From: Steromphala cineraria
Lineage: Eukaryota; Mollusca; Gastropoda; Trochida; Trochidae
DNA length: 64,000 bases
Assembly: GCA_916613615.1 (NCBI GenBank)
Contig: OU744728.1
Span: 31,821,950 to 31,885,949, forward strand
Direction of reading: 5' to 3'
Position numbers and translations under genes: made by a program
Shown: positions 10,401 to 22,329 of the stretch, piece by piece
Layout of the letters: each line of letters begins with the position of its first letter
Position numbering within the stretch: position 1 is the stretch's first letter
Notes under the pieces: model-generated
Seen by the model: only the letters and a program-made list of their open reading frames with translations
Told to the model about the DNA's origin: nothing
Databases searched by the model: none

Positions 10401-12278
10401 TCAACATGTTTTGAAAACGAGAGATTTGAATCTAAAATAACGATATACATCGATATTATTTTCAAAAATTGTCTACTTAGCTAGTTAGAAAATCACAGTC
10501 GACCTACAAGATGAATACAGTGGAAGTTATATCAGTCCCACCCAGATAATTCAGTTTGACAACTGAAATGTCATTTGATTTTTTTTCAAATAAACAAATA
10601 TATCAAGGTAAGTATTTCAAGAAATATTAGATTTAATTAGATACTGATTATAATTGTTATAGCAAAATTGTAAAGCTATTAAATTTAATTCCAAAGGAAA
10701 TTATTAGAATAAAACATGATATTCATTAAGACATTTTCAAAATATATTTTTTTCAGATAATGAGATAATAGTTATCATGTATGAAAGTACATGTTGTATC
10801 TACCAATGAGAACCAATTTCATGCCTAATGTATTGAATCAATATTTGTTTTCATATGAATGATTTGTAATATGATTAATGTATAACTTTCTTTAAATTAT
10901 AGAATTAACCATGCTTTAAAATATTATGTATGTACTACAGATATGACAAACATAGGTCAAAACTTTTTAGATAATTCATTGTGTAATTTTCTTGATACCA
11001 TTACAAAATTATTCATGAAACTATGCATGAACATCTTGTCAATAAATCACAGTTTTGCCCCCTCCCTCGCAAGCTCGGTTTGAAATTATATTTAGGGGTA
11101 AAGAATGCACGACATACACCCCCAAAATAAAAAACAGAATGGATTTATCCCCTAAATATAAGGGAATATAATTTTAGAGTGGGACATCATCTGTTCTTAA
11201 ATCAGGAATACGTTTGCATGAATGGAGATAACTTTCTGGTGTAATTTTTTAAAAATTACAGATTAACATTAGTAATTGATGATCCATTCAAGTCGTATAT
11301 TGATTATAATAAAACATTTTCATAGAAAGTTGCATTTTAAAATTTATTTCAACAAATCACATTTATTAAATGAAAAGCCCTTTCTTTTATTTTTTTGGAG
11401 CAGTGGTTACATTTGAAGTATGGGTTTGTTGATACATTGTTGATGAAAATATGCCGATACAATCAATATAATCCTTGATAAATTATAGCATATCATGTTG
11501 ACGGCCTGCACAGAAAGGTAAGGAGTCTCGGTTGATTCTACTGAATCTACAGGCTCGTATATATCCGGTCTGTCATTCTGCAACTTAACTGCAAGGTTAA
11601 CTCATGAAGATACTATACGAGGTAAATACAAACTATCCGATGAGTAACATTATGCCTTGCACGATAAACGAAATGTGACTGACGAAAAAGTTGCAAATGA
11701 GACATGGCACAGAAAGATTCCAACCCTCCCGGATGTTGATCGACTGTTCGAGATGACACACGAGCGGCAATAAAATCAAAGGATTAAATAATTACTGTTA
11801 ATATGATAGCCATCGATTGTTTTAGGAAATTTATATTAACCTTGGAAAAGAATAATTTGTTTTTCATCTTTATTTTCCCCGTGGAATTTGCAAAAAATTG
11901 AAAATTTTCGATGAATACCCCTCTCAGCAAGTCCACGTTCCGCGATGTTGTTGCTTTTGAGCGAGGAGTGTGATGAATGAAAACTTTAATAATCGTTTAC
12001 AAGTTTATCCTCAAAACATTGTAAAAACGGCACATTACCTGCTTGCAAATATAAACAATTTTGCATGATCTTACATTCACGCTAGTCACGAAATACTGCA
12101 ACGGACACCGACTTGAAAAACGGCAATGGCCGTCATCCATTCTAGAAGCTTGCGGGCTTAGCCTCGTTTTGATATCTAGGTCACCGCTATGCATAAATAT
12201 TAAGAGACGGCTATTAAAATAGTATTATCAGGCATTTTTTCGAATTAAATTTTAAAATGACATTGTATGATAAAGAAG
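10401..12278. other. no recognisable gene
   Basis: 1.9 kb of AT-rich DNA. Runs such as 'aggtaag' near 11515 are isolated splice-like strings without an exon around them. Confidence 0.3.
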
Positions 12279-12425
12279 TTATCATGCTCGTGTGTTTTGG
12301 GATCGTAGCCTAAATATCCTGCATTAGGAATAAACACTAGGTATTTAGCTCGCCAAGGCTCGCAAAATACAATGTTTATTCCTAATGCAGGATATTTACG
12401 ATCCGAAAACACACTCACATGATAA
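12279..12425. repeat. long hairpin (arms about 55-60 bp)
   Basis: The left arm 12279-12338 pairs with 12371-12425: 'cctgcattaggaataaac' against 'gtttattcctaatgcagg', extended outward through 'gatcgt' and 'cgtgtgtttt'. The loop contains 'agctcgccaaggctcgc'. It lies directly before a LINE 3' UTR fragment. Confidence 0.85.
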
Positions 12426-12465
12426 CCTCTATGTATGCTACTGAAAGCTAAATGATGCTTTTATT

Positions 12466-12609
12466 GATGTGTCATATTATTTACGTGATGTTTTGTTTAT
12501 AGTTGTACAATGTGAGCCATGCATGTATGAGGCCCTTTTTGTATAAATAGAATTTCCTCCGGGATAGTAAAGTATTATCTTTTCTTATCTTATCTTATCT
12601 TATCTTATC
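12466..12609 (+). mobile_element. LINE 3' UTR fragment with (CTTAT)n tail
   Basis: This matches the minus-strand 3' end at 9842-9990, ending 'gggatagtaaagtattatctt' followed by a CTTAT repeat to 12609. Only the untranslated end remains, a severely 5'-truncated insertion of the same LINE family. Confidence 0.7.
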
Positions 12610-13734
12610 AGTACACATATAATATCCATTGACAATTTTGAAACAGTGATTTTTGAAAATATACAACATAGCAATTTAACAGACTGTTAATTTAATAAGA
12701 TGGTATAAACGTAAGGATATTTCAGCAAGGCAGAATCTCAATAGATATAACGATGTACTGACTTTAGTAGCTCTATGTTTACATGTTGTGATGAACCTTA
12801 GTGGCCATATAAAATTGAAAACAAGTTAAACCCTTTAAATATATAAGCGTTTTAAAGAACTTATGAATAATCCTGAAAAGATCTTATATAGTGCGAATGA
12901 GGTTTTGCTATCTACACACTACGAATAATGGGGAATCAGAGTGTCATTGAGACATCTTGTCCTGAAATTGTCCGATAGCCCTCGAACTAATACAATTCGA
13001 TACACCTTTTAACGTTTCATCGTGTCTTATGCGTTTCTCAATAAATTACAGAAACAATATAAGGTTTCACCAGCATAAAATAAATATCATTTTTCATCGT
13101 CGTTTAAAATACTGTTTTTCCATTTCTAAACTTCTAACGCAAAACAATTGTCTGAAATAATAAAATGTGTAGATGTAAGTGTTTATGAACAAGATTAGTT
13201 TACCTAATAGATATAATGTAACCAAAACCAACCTTGTCGAAGTGACTGTATTCAACGCCAAATACTCCATCTATTATGTCTGTACTCAATGTGTTCATGT
13301 CAAGGCACATGCATTGCATATGATATATTCTAAAACTTTAAGTTTTGATTTATTGATTGATTGGATCTAGTTTGACCTATTCTTGACCAATGAATGACTA
13401 GTGTTTTGACAACTGGGCGTCACATAGATGGGCAGACATGATTATTCTCTACAACAACATCCTCTCCCTAATTCTTGTAATAACATTGTCAAAGAGTGTG
13501 TAATACCGCAAGCACGACTCCCCGTAAATACACAATCAGTTACGATATGTCAAAACTGTTTTATTAATACTCTCATGTTTTATTACCGGAGAGCTGAGCT
13601 GCGAAATCGTGCTAACACCTGTTTAATATGTTTATTTACCACCATTGTCCACCATTAATTTTCACAAAAATAAAAAAAATTCTTTTGGGCTGAAAGAGCT
13701 AGCAACACAGGCCCATAAATGTACGTATTGATTA
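12610..13734. other. no recognisable gene
   Basis: AT-rich sequence with short open frames (13179-13370, 13428-13658) that show no motif. Confidence 0.3.
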
Positions 13735-14650
13735 TTGAAAATGTCAAGGAACAACGATTTACCTCTTGATTGTGTCATTAAAGCTTTTGATGTCATGATT
13801 TTACCTATCATCTTATATGGATCCGAAATATGGGGTTATGCTAATATTGATATCCTTGAAAGTGTACATATCAAGTTTTTAAAACTAGCTACGGGACTCA
13901 GAATGTCAACCCCTAATTTTATGTTATACGGTGAATTTGGAAGGTATCCAATCAGCATATATGTTTCAAAGAGAATTATTGGTTTTTGGCATAAACTGAA
14001 CACATCCCTATTTCATCCTAAGTTATCATCAATAGTCTTGAACTTCATGTCACTTGATAGTGCAGTCAATAATCACTCTTATCCATGGCTCAATACTGTT
14101 GAAAAATATCTTAAACTCATGTGGACTCAGTTATGTTTATAATTTTCCTGGTCGTTATAGTCGAATGTGGCTACTTAATAAAGTTGAAGAAGTTCTTAAA
14201 AATCAGTTTTATCACAATTGGAGGAGCGCTGTAGAAATAAGTTCCAAAGGTTACTAATATAAGTTGATAAAGACCCGACCATCATTAGATGGATATCTGT
14301 TACTATCTATACCTATCTATATCTATTACCTAAGTATATAAGTTATCCTTAATCAAAATTCAGAACGTCTAACCATTACCTTCCTGTTGAGACAGGACGT
14401 TGAAAGAATATCCCAAGAGAAAATAGGACTTGTACATTATGTGATTCGCCGCCAATCTCTGATGAATTCCACTATGTATTTCGCTGTCCAGCTTCGTGAT
14501 ACTAGAAGCAAATATATACCTTAAAAACTCCTCAAATTCTCAAACATTTAATCTTAAAGGCAGATATTTACATATTCTAACTTTATTGTTCTTAGAAACC
14601 TGGCAAAGTTAAATGAGATATCATCCTCTATACATAAAACTTGAATATAC
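13735..14650 (+). pseudogene. LINE ORF2 C-terminal fragment, 58972-62196 type
   Basis: This is the post-RT region of a non-LTR retrotransposon protein related to the intact one at 58972-62196. It contains AFDVMILPIILYGSEIWGYANI (13776), comparable to KLFDSKVKPVLLYGSEIWGF in the intact copy, then YGEFGRYPISIYVSKRIIGFW, then in shifted frames a C-terminal zinc-knuckle-like segment, CTLCDSPPISDEFHYVFRC (14429). The first 135 codons are open and later parts are broken by frameshifts and stops. It is 5'-truncated downstream of the catalytic YADD. The 3' boundary near 14650-14730 is uncertain. Confidence 0.75.
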
Positions 14651-14730
14651 CTGTGTATGTTGACGTGTCAATTTAATGTAACAATCTTCTTTTAAAAGAA
14701 TGAATGTATCCCATATATTTTGTTTGAAAC

Positions 14731-15487
14731 CGCCGCCATTTTGACTGTTTGTACATATACATTATATTTCTTTGTACTCTTATACCACCAATGGTGGTTT
14801 TGGAGAATAAAGGGAAGTTGAAGTCTGTTATATTTACATTGATTAGGCCCCCTTCCGTTTTGTTTATGACGTCATAAAACATTTCGGGCATGCTCAGTGA
14901 AGGTAATATCTCTCATCCGGTCAGACTGTGAAATTTAGCAACCTGAAATTCATGCCCTCTCAGGGCGATATCTTTTTTATTACAGGTCCGATGTAAACGG
15001 TTTGTGGTGTATTGTAAATCTGATAGTGTTTATGTACAAATTAACCAATCAACATAAAAAAACAATGAGGTTTCCTGTTGTTTAAGGGATAAACATATTG
15101 TGTTTGGAAATCAGCGGCATATAACACTGCCTTTCAAATCGTTCTTCGGGTCAATTAGCCCCACAAGCTTCCGGTTTACGGAGTAATGGAAAAAGTTTAG
15201 GCAGTAAATTAGGAGTTATCGATAAGGCCTCCTTTTGTCATAGAACGTTTTAATTAAAGTTATGGGTGTTTTTTTATATTTTAAACATAGGTAACTTATA
15301 TGTGGAAGGCAAGACATATAGCTCATGTCAAAGCGAAATTAAACAAACCTGAAAAGCATTTTGCATGGGATGCATCAAATTCCATGGACGCACTCATTAG
15401 AAACAGTATTTTGTTACAGGCGCTTAATATTAGGACTGAATGACAAACGTGATCTTAAAGTTCGTTGTATGTTTTTAATGTCACCGG
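14731..15487. other. no recognisable gene
   Basis: Only short fortuitous frames. The string 'tcgttcttcgggtc' at 15140 recurs at 52671, so a weak dispersed repeat may be present. Confidence 0.25.
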
Positions 15488-15616
15488 AAGTAGGTAGATA
15501 TGGGAGTCCTGGACCACGGAGATCAAAAAGGTATTCTCTTCACTCGGCAGTGTATAATTAATGAGAAAAATACACTTTTGATCACCCTAATCCAGCAATC
15601 CCATATCTACCTACTA
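15488..15616. repeat. foldback element, about 40-bp imperfect arms
   Basis: The arm starting 'gtaggtagatatggga' (15489) pairs with '...tcccatatctacctac' ending 15614. The loop contains 'cttcactcggcagt'. The first half recurs at 52925-53020 with the same core, so it is a mobile foldback sequence. Confidence 0.7.
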
Positions 15617-15657
15617 TAAGAAAGTAGTAGTAGATTACAGATTCAAATCTCCCATTA

Positions 15658-16445
15658 TCAGTATTTAATTGGGCGTCCATTTTTACATATAAGTAAATGT
15701 GTACTACCATTCTCAATTCGTCTCATACGATGGCGAAGTAGGCGATCATAGTATATAGATAAGGGACTATTATATAAAAAATGGATTTCAAGCGCCAAAT
15801 CTGGTTCTTTAACTTTGTCAAATTCTATTGCAATATTGTTAATTTCATATTTCATTATTACCTATTATAACATGTTTGTATTCACTAAATGTTAGTTCAT
15901 ATTCTTATCTATCTCCCAAAGCAGCCTGATAGAAAGTCATGTGACTCTCTGGCAATTCAAAATCAAAAGAATGTAAAATCGATTACCTAGATTATCCACT
16001 ATTGCTTTATGTTCCACAACATAATCATTTCCAAGGGCAGATCCTACCCGCAATCTGGTTACATTTCGATTTTCAGTTGTATTCCCTTATAATGTAAATT
16101 ATTTCTTTCCTGTGTAAATCTCCAAAAATCCAAATAAGTGTGATAAATATCACTGTCATCTATAGACAATACATCATGACTACTAATTTTAAGAGTTGTT
16201 TTCTTTATTATAGCTCGGCCAATGTTTTGTCCTATGGTACTACTTTCATCTTTGGTACCATCGGATGTTAAGAATATATAAAAAGCTGTCACCGGAACGA
16301 TTACATCCATGATTAGGAAAACGGACCAACAACTGTTCATTTTGACTGATAGTACTAGGGTTATTTGAAACACTTGCAGAAGACCGGATTCCTTTGATAG
16401 CAAGATTCTCCCTAAACTGACGCAATGCATTGAGTTTCTGACCAT
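15658..16445 (-). pseudogene. Polinton major-capsid-type gene remnant, copy 2
   Basis: The minus strand begins at 16445 with about 128 open codons: a hydrophobic stretch, then QNIGRAIIKKTTLKISSHD and SIDDSDIYHTYLDFW, typical of the N-terminal half of the double-jelly-roll major capsid protein of Polinton/Maverick elements. After a collapsed middle (15856-16058) a second open piece (15658-15855) carries NNIAIEFDKVKEPDLALEI and YDRLLRHRMRRIENGS, from later in the same protein. The central part of the usual protein is missing, so the gene is dead. It faces away from the plus-strand gene starting at 16504. A paralogous remnant lies at 8755-9640. Confidence 0.7.
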
Positions 16446-16503
16446 AATGTGAAATTATATAGACACAGATTTTTATCTTTCAAATATAATATCACTTTAA
16501 AAA

Positions 16504-17700
16504 ATGGATAACATACTTATTTTTCCTGAAGATGACATAGAAGGAACTGTTGGTGGGGGTGATGAAACTTATGAATTGGATGATTTAAATGATTCATATA
16601 ACTTGTTCTCATTGATTCATACACTGTTGATAACCCTTGTGCTAGGGATGAAACTACTTCATTTTCTGGAAATAATGAAGGAGTTAATTAACAACAAGAA
16701 ATGATTATAAAAGCTGTGGAAAAGTTTTTTGAAACTTGGTACACCTGAATATGGTATTGATTATACGACATTTACAGTAGGTAAAGATGGGAAACTAATG
16801 CTAATAAATCACCCTGATGTAGATATAGTTAACAAAAAACAGATGAACCTCTCCCTAAAAGCACCCCACAACAGAGACTAGCTTTAAGGGGACTTCGTGA
16901 AGAATTCAGTTTTATAGATTATAAAACTCCCAAACCAAAACTTTCAGAATAAAGGGATACAAAAAATGATGCAGAACAAACTTTAGTAAAACAACTAATC
17001 CAAGTTCTTAATAAGGTCAGTAATGCGGTCGATAAAGCAATTCAAAATATTAACGATCCACCGTTAAATACTGAAGGGTTAGAACTAAGTATAAGAAAAT
17101 TACGAGGACTCCACGAAGCAATGAGGACTCAAAGAGGTGAACTTATAAATAACTTATTCAAAATAATAAAATTTGATGAACATCTATAATATGAACAAAA
17201 ACCAAACCGAAATCGATAATTAAGAAGAAAAGGAACAGATTAATAAGAGAATACAAAATTTGAGTCGGCACGTTTGGAAGATGCTTAAGCTGCATCAACT
17301 CTGTCTTTATCTGTAACAGGAGGTCCCTCAATTCCAACTGGTCTAAAAACTTTATTTCGAGAACAGGGATTAACAATTGCCAGTATTATAACAGCTATAG
17401 GATTTATCATATCAACTCTGTCTTTATCTATAACAGGAGGTCCCTCAATTCCAACTTGAGGTCCAACACCAAATCAGAAACCTAATAAACTAAAGGTATG
17501 GTTACAATTAATATAAACATCATTAGTGAAATTGACAGGAAAAACTTTGGCGGCATTGCCAGATATTATAGGAAGTATAATATCATGGCTCTTTAACTTT
17601 CTGGCAAAACAAAAACAGCATCTTGGTTGAGTACAAATCTCTAGGCAATAAAGGTGGCAATTGGTGGGTTGATAATTGTTTTTATTATATGATTGTCGGT
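16504..17700 (+). pseudogene. Polinton-associated gene remnant with hydrophobic C-terminus
   Basis: An ATG at 16504 opens about 66 acidic codons (MDNILIFPEDDIEGTVGG). The coding signal then continues in changing frames: LGTPEYGIDYTTFTVGKDG (16733), a Lys/Gln-rich middle with direct duplication of 'caactctgtctttatctNtaacaggaggtccctcaattccaact' (17297 and 17411), and a hydrophobic C-terminus ALPDIIGSIISWLF (about 17555). Genes of this shape recur beside capsid genes in invertebrate Polintons; I know no assigned function. Multiple stops make it a pseudogene. Confidence 0.55.
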
Positions 17701-18351
17701 GAAATACCGAGATTTATCAATGAAAATAAACCGTGTTATCAGTCACTAGTGACAATAACAATGGAACGTGTTATCAGTCACTAGTGACTGATAACAACAA
17801 TGACCTGACGTCATCGAACAATGCTCTGACGCAATGTCACGCTCATGACGTCATGTTGTTGCTTTTGCGACGGGCTCTCTTTGGAGCCGACTCAACGTAA
17901 ATGCACATCATTTTTGTTATAAATACAACGATTAACTCATAAAATAAATAGAAATTGTGTGTTTTCTTGACAAATACCATGTTTATCTCATAACATGAGG
18001 CAGAAAAGTTACATATTTTCATTCGTGGCTGTGCCACTCGTGAAAATATAAACTTTCTCCCTCACTCGATTAGATAAACATGTTTTTTTTTCAAGAAAAC
18101 ACAAATATCCTCTAATTATCTAGGCTAGAATAACCAGATAATAACTTAACAAACAACTTCCCCTCAAATTATAATATAGATCGTTTCCTAATCTCATGGT
18201 GATTCTCGTGGTAATTCTCGTGGTGATTCTCATGATGTTGGGTCACTTGTGAGAGATTTCTTAATGATTTTTTAGGCATTTCAGTATATTTTTTTGTTTA
18301 TCCTTATTAGCTGTATAACTGTTGTATTAATTTCGCTATTTATACCCAATT
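17701..18351. repeat. palindrome-rich insertion
   Basis: This contains a perfect 26-bp palindrome (17770-17795), with a partial copy 37 bp upstream, then a long imperfect hairpin at 17955-18114 ('tgtgttttcttga' pairing with 'tcaagaaaacaca', and 'catgtttatct' with 'agataaacatg'). Further on, 'gattctcgtggt' is repeated three times (18199-18235). No coding is seen. Confidence 0.7.
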
Positions 18352-19810
18352 TTATATTATCTTTTGTAATAACGATTTCATTATTATAGCCCTTAACTCT
18401 ACCAACTTTATTTTCATATTACTAGGTGCCATACACAAACCTATCTCATAATCAACTTTTGAACTAGCATCTTGCAGTACAACCTGAAATCTCTGTATAC
18501 TGCTAGGAAGATCAACGGGACTTGAAATCACAGGCCCCCGGGTCATTGAGCAATCATCCCTTTTAAACTAAAAAAAAAAAAAATTGAGATGACCCCCAGA
18601 TTTGACAGCCTTCGTAGATACATAGTATTAACAAGGCAGGAAGCAAATGCGATTTTCGGTAGGTTTGTCCCCAGACGCTCGCATTCGGGGCCTATCGCTA
18701 CGCTAACGAGACATGTTTTCCAATATGTCTTTGTGTAGACATATACTTGGATGATTTACCTATCGATCCCCATTCACTGAATCTACAAACTCTTTATTGC
18801 TATTTCTGCAAGTCGCCCGAAAGCCGACGCGGGCCGCTCAACGTAGCAAACACAGAACAAATGGTCGCCAGTGCAGGAGGGGTGTGTCACAACCGAGCGC
18901 TCCCATTGGTCGGCCCGCTCTCAACTGCGCTATAACTCTAAACTGAGTTACTGCGAGATTTCTGGACAAAATGAACATGAAATGATGCTTGTCCTAGTTT
19001 GCCCACACATATGTTCTAATAGAATCTTTTAATCTTTGAACTCCTGGTTGAGTAAATCCCTTAGTATTGTCTAGTATAAAAGTAATGCAATATAGTTGAC
19101 TCAGCTTTATAAATTAAATTGGTGTTTTAGACTTTGCATATTTTAGTGGGTAATTTTGTGCAGGTATCAATATTTCATAGTCACTGCATATCTTATTACG
19201 TGGGTCTTATCAATAATAAGCTTAGATTTTGGTTGTGGTGTGAAAGAAAATTTAGAGGGATCATATTTACCATCAGGTCTAATATGCTTAGGATCGTGTA
19301 TCTTAACCTCATGAACGAATACCCCCCCCCCCCCCCCCCCCCCCTCCCCTATACCTCCCCCAATTAACCAAATTCGGCATTATTTTTTCGATATCCTCTG
19401 ACATTATAAAAATTATTATTAGTATTCCAATCTTTATCATATGGTAATGGTACTTGCATAACTTTTACTATACGTCTAACTTGATAGTATACATGACAAA
19501 TAAATACCCCACTTGTCAAACCCCCGTTTGTTGATAAATAGTCGTGGTAGGAAATCTCACAACTAGTAGTAGCACACCATAGAGAGAAGTGAAGTTTATA
19601 TTTCCAGAATTGCATTGGTTTATTCTTCCATTCCTCCATCTCTCTTTCATTGGATATCTTTACACTGTAATTTTTGAAGATGTCCGTGAATCTAGCAACA
19701 AAATTAGTCCCTTCAGTATCAACCCATATAGTTTGTTTTGTATAGTCTGATTCTCTCTTAATAATTATATTTATGACTGGTAAATCCACTGTAAGCTCCT
19801 CCAGTGTCAT
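18352..19810 (-). pseudogene. Polinton-associated conserved gene, interrupted
   Basis: The minus strand starts at 19810 with 148 open codons (MTLEELTVDLPVINIII ... FWKYKLHFSLWCATTSC ... HVYYQVRRIVKVMQVPLP ... YRKNNAEFG). The frame then meets a poly-C run (19322-19344) and resumes as HDPKHIRPDGKYDPSKFSF (19300). The C-terminal part is at 18352-18546: SSPVDLPSSIQRFQVVLQD, SSKVDYEIGL, MAPSNMKIKLVEL. The pieces are collinear with one protein family that I recognise as recurrent in invertebrate Polinton-like elements, function unassigned (possibly a virion-type protein). About 0.4 kb between them (18547-18990) is foreign or decayed. Confidence 0.6.
19322..19344 (+). repeat. poly-C tract (23 C)
   Basis: An uninterrupted run of cytosines followed by 'tcccctatacctccccc'. 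It lies inside the Polinton-associated gene at 18352-19810. Confidence 0.9.
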
Positions 19811-19859
19811 TTGCTGTTGTATGTATATGACATACTTGCCATTTTATTATTTAAAAATA

Positions 19860-20480
19860 AATGTTTGAATGATAAAATGCACCTGACTATTCCTAATCTC
19901 AAGAATCAGTAAACAATCGAACTTCCTAGAGCCATAGACAACACTAGTGGACACCTGAAAATATATTTCTGTGAAATTTTGTATTACCCCAATTGGTATA
20001 ATATCAGTGAGGAACTTGGAAATAATAAATTTCAGAAAGGAACAAATAATATCATTATTCCTGATGGTTATTACAATGTTTGTATGTTAAATGAATTTTT
20101 AAGGGGCATAATTGTACAGTACTATTAATTATGCCAACGGTTAATTGAAGCTTGACTTCAATCATCTTAACACAACCTCTGGCCATTAACCATTATTAAC
20201 ACCCATTGTGCAAAATATTTACCTAACTTAGCAATTTACAAAGACCTTTGTGTACATCTTGATTATATCAATACGAGTGAAAATATTCTTAGAGACCTCC
20301 AATCCAATATATTATATAATTCCTGTGGGAAATGAGAATTACAACAGTGGAAAATATGAAACATTTCCTAACCGGCAGTATAACAAATTTAACCCGGGTC
20401 GAATACCAAACAATTTCAATAATTGACACAAATAATAAACCAATAAATATTTGATACACAACTATAGTGTTACACTTAAC
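19860..20480 (+). pseudogene. Polinton-associated gene remnant, plus strand
   Basis: Divergent from the gene at 18352-19810. In shifted frames it reads HLKIYFCEILYYPNWYNIS (about 19952), IIIPDGYYNVCMLNEFL (20054) and then, after a gap, NILRDLQSNILYNIPVGNEN (20283) and YETFPNRQYNKFN (20356). This order is typical of a second conserved Polinton-type gene beside the previous one. I know no established function. Several frameshifts and stops are present, and the distal end is cut by the MITE starting at 20497. Confidence 0.5.
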
Positions 20481-20496
20481 CGCAGTTTAACATTTC

Positions 20497-20798
20497 AAAG
20501 GGGCAGTAGCACGTTTTTTAATAATTTTATATTTTAAAATTTTCACTGATAATTGTACGTTAATGCTTAATGTATTATTTTGATAATGTCACAAAGTATG
20601 AAGATTCACATAAAATCCATTGGCGGCCATTTTGTGTGAACACCTTTTATTCATTTTGTGTAAGAAAAAGGAATCGCATGGCTACACTTTACATTATATA
20701 TTTGAATTATTAATGCCTTGTCTTTCAATTGGAACTATTAATTTTCATTTTCCTGTCATCACCTTATTTTCCCCCTAAAACGTGTTACTTCCCCTTTA
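20497..20798 (+). mobile_element. MITE, 'GGGGCAGTAGCACG' family, copy 2
   Basis: Ends are 'aaaggggcagtagcacgttt' (20497) and 'aaacgtgttacttccccttt' (ending 20798). The interior has 'ccattggcggccattttgtg' and 'ttcattttgtgtaagaaaaa'. About 302 bp, no ORF. Confidence 0.75.
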
Positions 20799-20826
20799 AA
20801 AGAATAAATATGTAATGATAAAAAAA

Positions 20827-21260
20827 TGACTGAATCTATAGGACCACGGCGTGACAAGTGTGTTAATTTAGGAATAGTCGACCTAGGGGATGTGGAAGGT
20901 TTTGGTAGTCCCTCACCTGAAGATAAGATGTATGGCCTTCAAAATACTAATTCTTGTGTCTGTAAAAGAATGGAACTTTAACACCGAGGGTAAGGAAGGT
21001 CCTATTTATTGGTTTCAATTTAGAGATAATAATTATATACAAAAAGAAATACTAAAAAAACCTTTAAATTGGATATAAATGTAACTTCAAAGACCGCCAT
21101 GATTGGAAAACAAGAAGATAATAAATAAAGGATCAGAATTGGTGTCTTATGTACCTAATAAAAAGAAAAGTATAGTTGTAAATTATGATGGTTTAAGATT
21201 AGCTAGAAATAAGGAAGTAGGACGTACAATACCTGTTTTCTTGTAATAATAATAATAACC
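20827..21260 (+). pseudogene. decayed coding, Polinton region
   Basis: An ATG at 20827 opens 51 codons (MTESIGPRRDKCVNLGIVDLGD ...), then frames break. Overlapping reading at 20890-21078 includes KEGPIYWFQFRDNNYIQKE. Later 'aattatgatggtttaagattagctag' also looks coding. I cannot name the protein. It sits between a Polinton-type gene and the integrase, so membership of the same element is likely. Confidence 0.4.
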
Positions 21261-21424
21261 TTGTAATATTTATATAACACCCACTGGAATTGTTACCACC
21301 TTGGGAGACGAAATTCAGCGCCCACAAGGAAGTCAAATTAAGGTTGACAAGACACCAATGTATGATAATGTTGTCTTTAAGAAACTGTTGTGTTCTTCTT
21401 TTGGGGATCTCTCTAAACTTTTCG

Positions 21425-21715
21425 TTTTATCATTTTTATCCCACTGGGATGTAATACCGTGGGATATAGTCATCACCCTGTCCGTCTGTATGTCCGTCCT
21501 ACCGTCCGTCTGTCCGTCCGTCCGTAATCATTTCGTTTCCGGAGCAGAACTCAAAAACCGGTGCACATATCTTTCTGAAACTTTACATGTGCCCACCTAC
21601 TGAAGTGGTGCCTTTTGATATTTTCACATTTCTGAAAATTTTAATTTTTATTATTTCCATGGAAACGGCTCTTATTTGGACTCTGTTCATGAAAGGTTTC
21701 GTTTCATATATATTA
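21425..21715 (+). repeat. (GTCC)n-containing dispersed repeat
   Basis: This contains 'cccactgggatgtaataccgtggg', a run of GTCY repeats (21480-21525), then 'tttccggagcagaactcaaaaacc'. Repeats of this layout are widespread in molluscan and related genomes. No coding. Confidence 0.55.
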
Positions 21716-21725
21716 GCTTATAATA

Positions 21726-22290
21726 TTATGAACCTTGCTTGAAAAATTTACAATTATCTTTCAAAGGTTTACATCTTACGATCATGTGGAACCGGTGGGA
21801 TATGTCATCTTCTGATGACTCTTGTTCATTTCCTGAGCATATTGATGACTGAATAAACAATGTTTTATTGAACCTTTCAACAATAGCTTGACTTCTATGA
21901 GCTTCTTTTACACCCCATCTAATTCTAACATTGTGTTTTGTCAACAGACTTTGTCAACCCCATAAGCTCAAACTCTACTTGAAATATTTTAGGCCATTGC
22001 AAGGGGCTTCTTTTGTACAGCTTTTCTAAGGCTTTCGCTACCTTGAAAGAATTTTAGTACTCAATGGCTCCGCCTCTTTGTACCCACTGGCGAGATCTAC
22101 AATTGTTAAAGCGTATTTCCATGTTTTTCTACGAAATATGTCGTGAGGTAGAAATAATAGGTCAGCTTGATGAACTTCATTTGGTGTACCCACATCAAAT
22201 TTTTGTCAAAGGATATATTTAGGTGGTGTGAGGTATATTTGCCAGATGGCTTGTTTCATTCTTTACAATTATGAATACAATAAACTTGTG
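21726..22290 (-). pseudogene. Polinton integrase (rve-type) remnant
   Basis: On the minus strand, in shifting frames, ASRWVQRGGAIEY-like coding (around 22070) precedes KVAKALEKLYKRSPLQWPK, and the open piece from 21944 reads MTKHNVRIRWGVKEAHRSQA then IVERFNKTL. This is the retroviral-type integrase core carried by Polintons, which inserts the element; the catalytic Glu is the E of VERFN. Stops and frameshifts show it is dead. In Polintons the integrase normally lies near one terminus, which would put an element end near 22.3 kb, where the Tx1-like LINE begins. Confidence 0.65.
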
Positions 22291-22329
22291 ATGGAAATAT
22301 TAGATAACAGAAGATGAATACTCGGCTGC

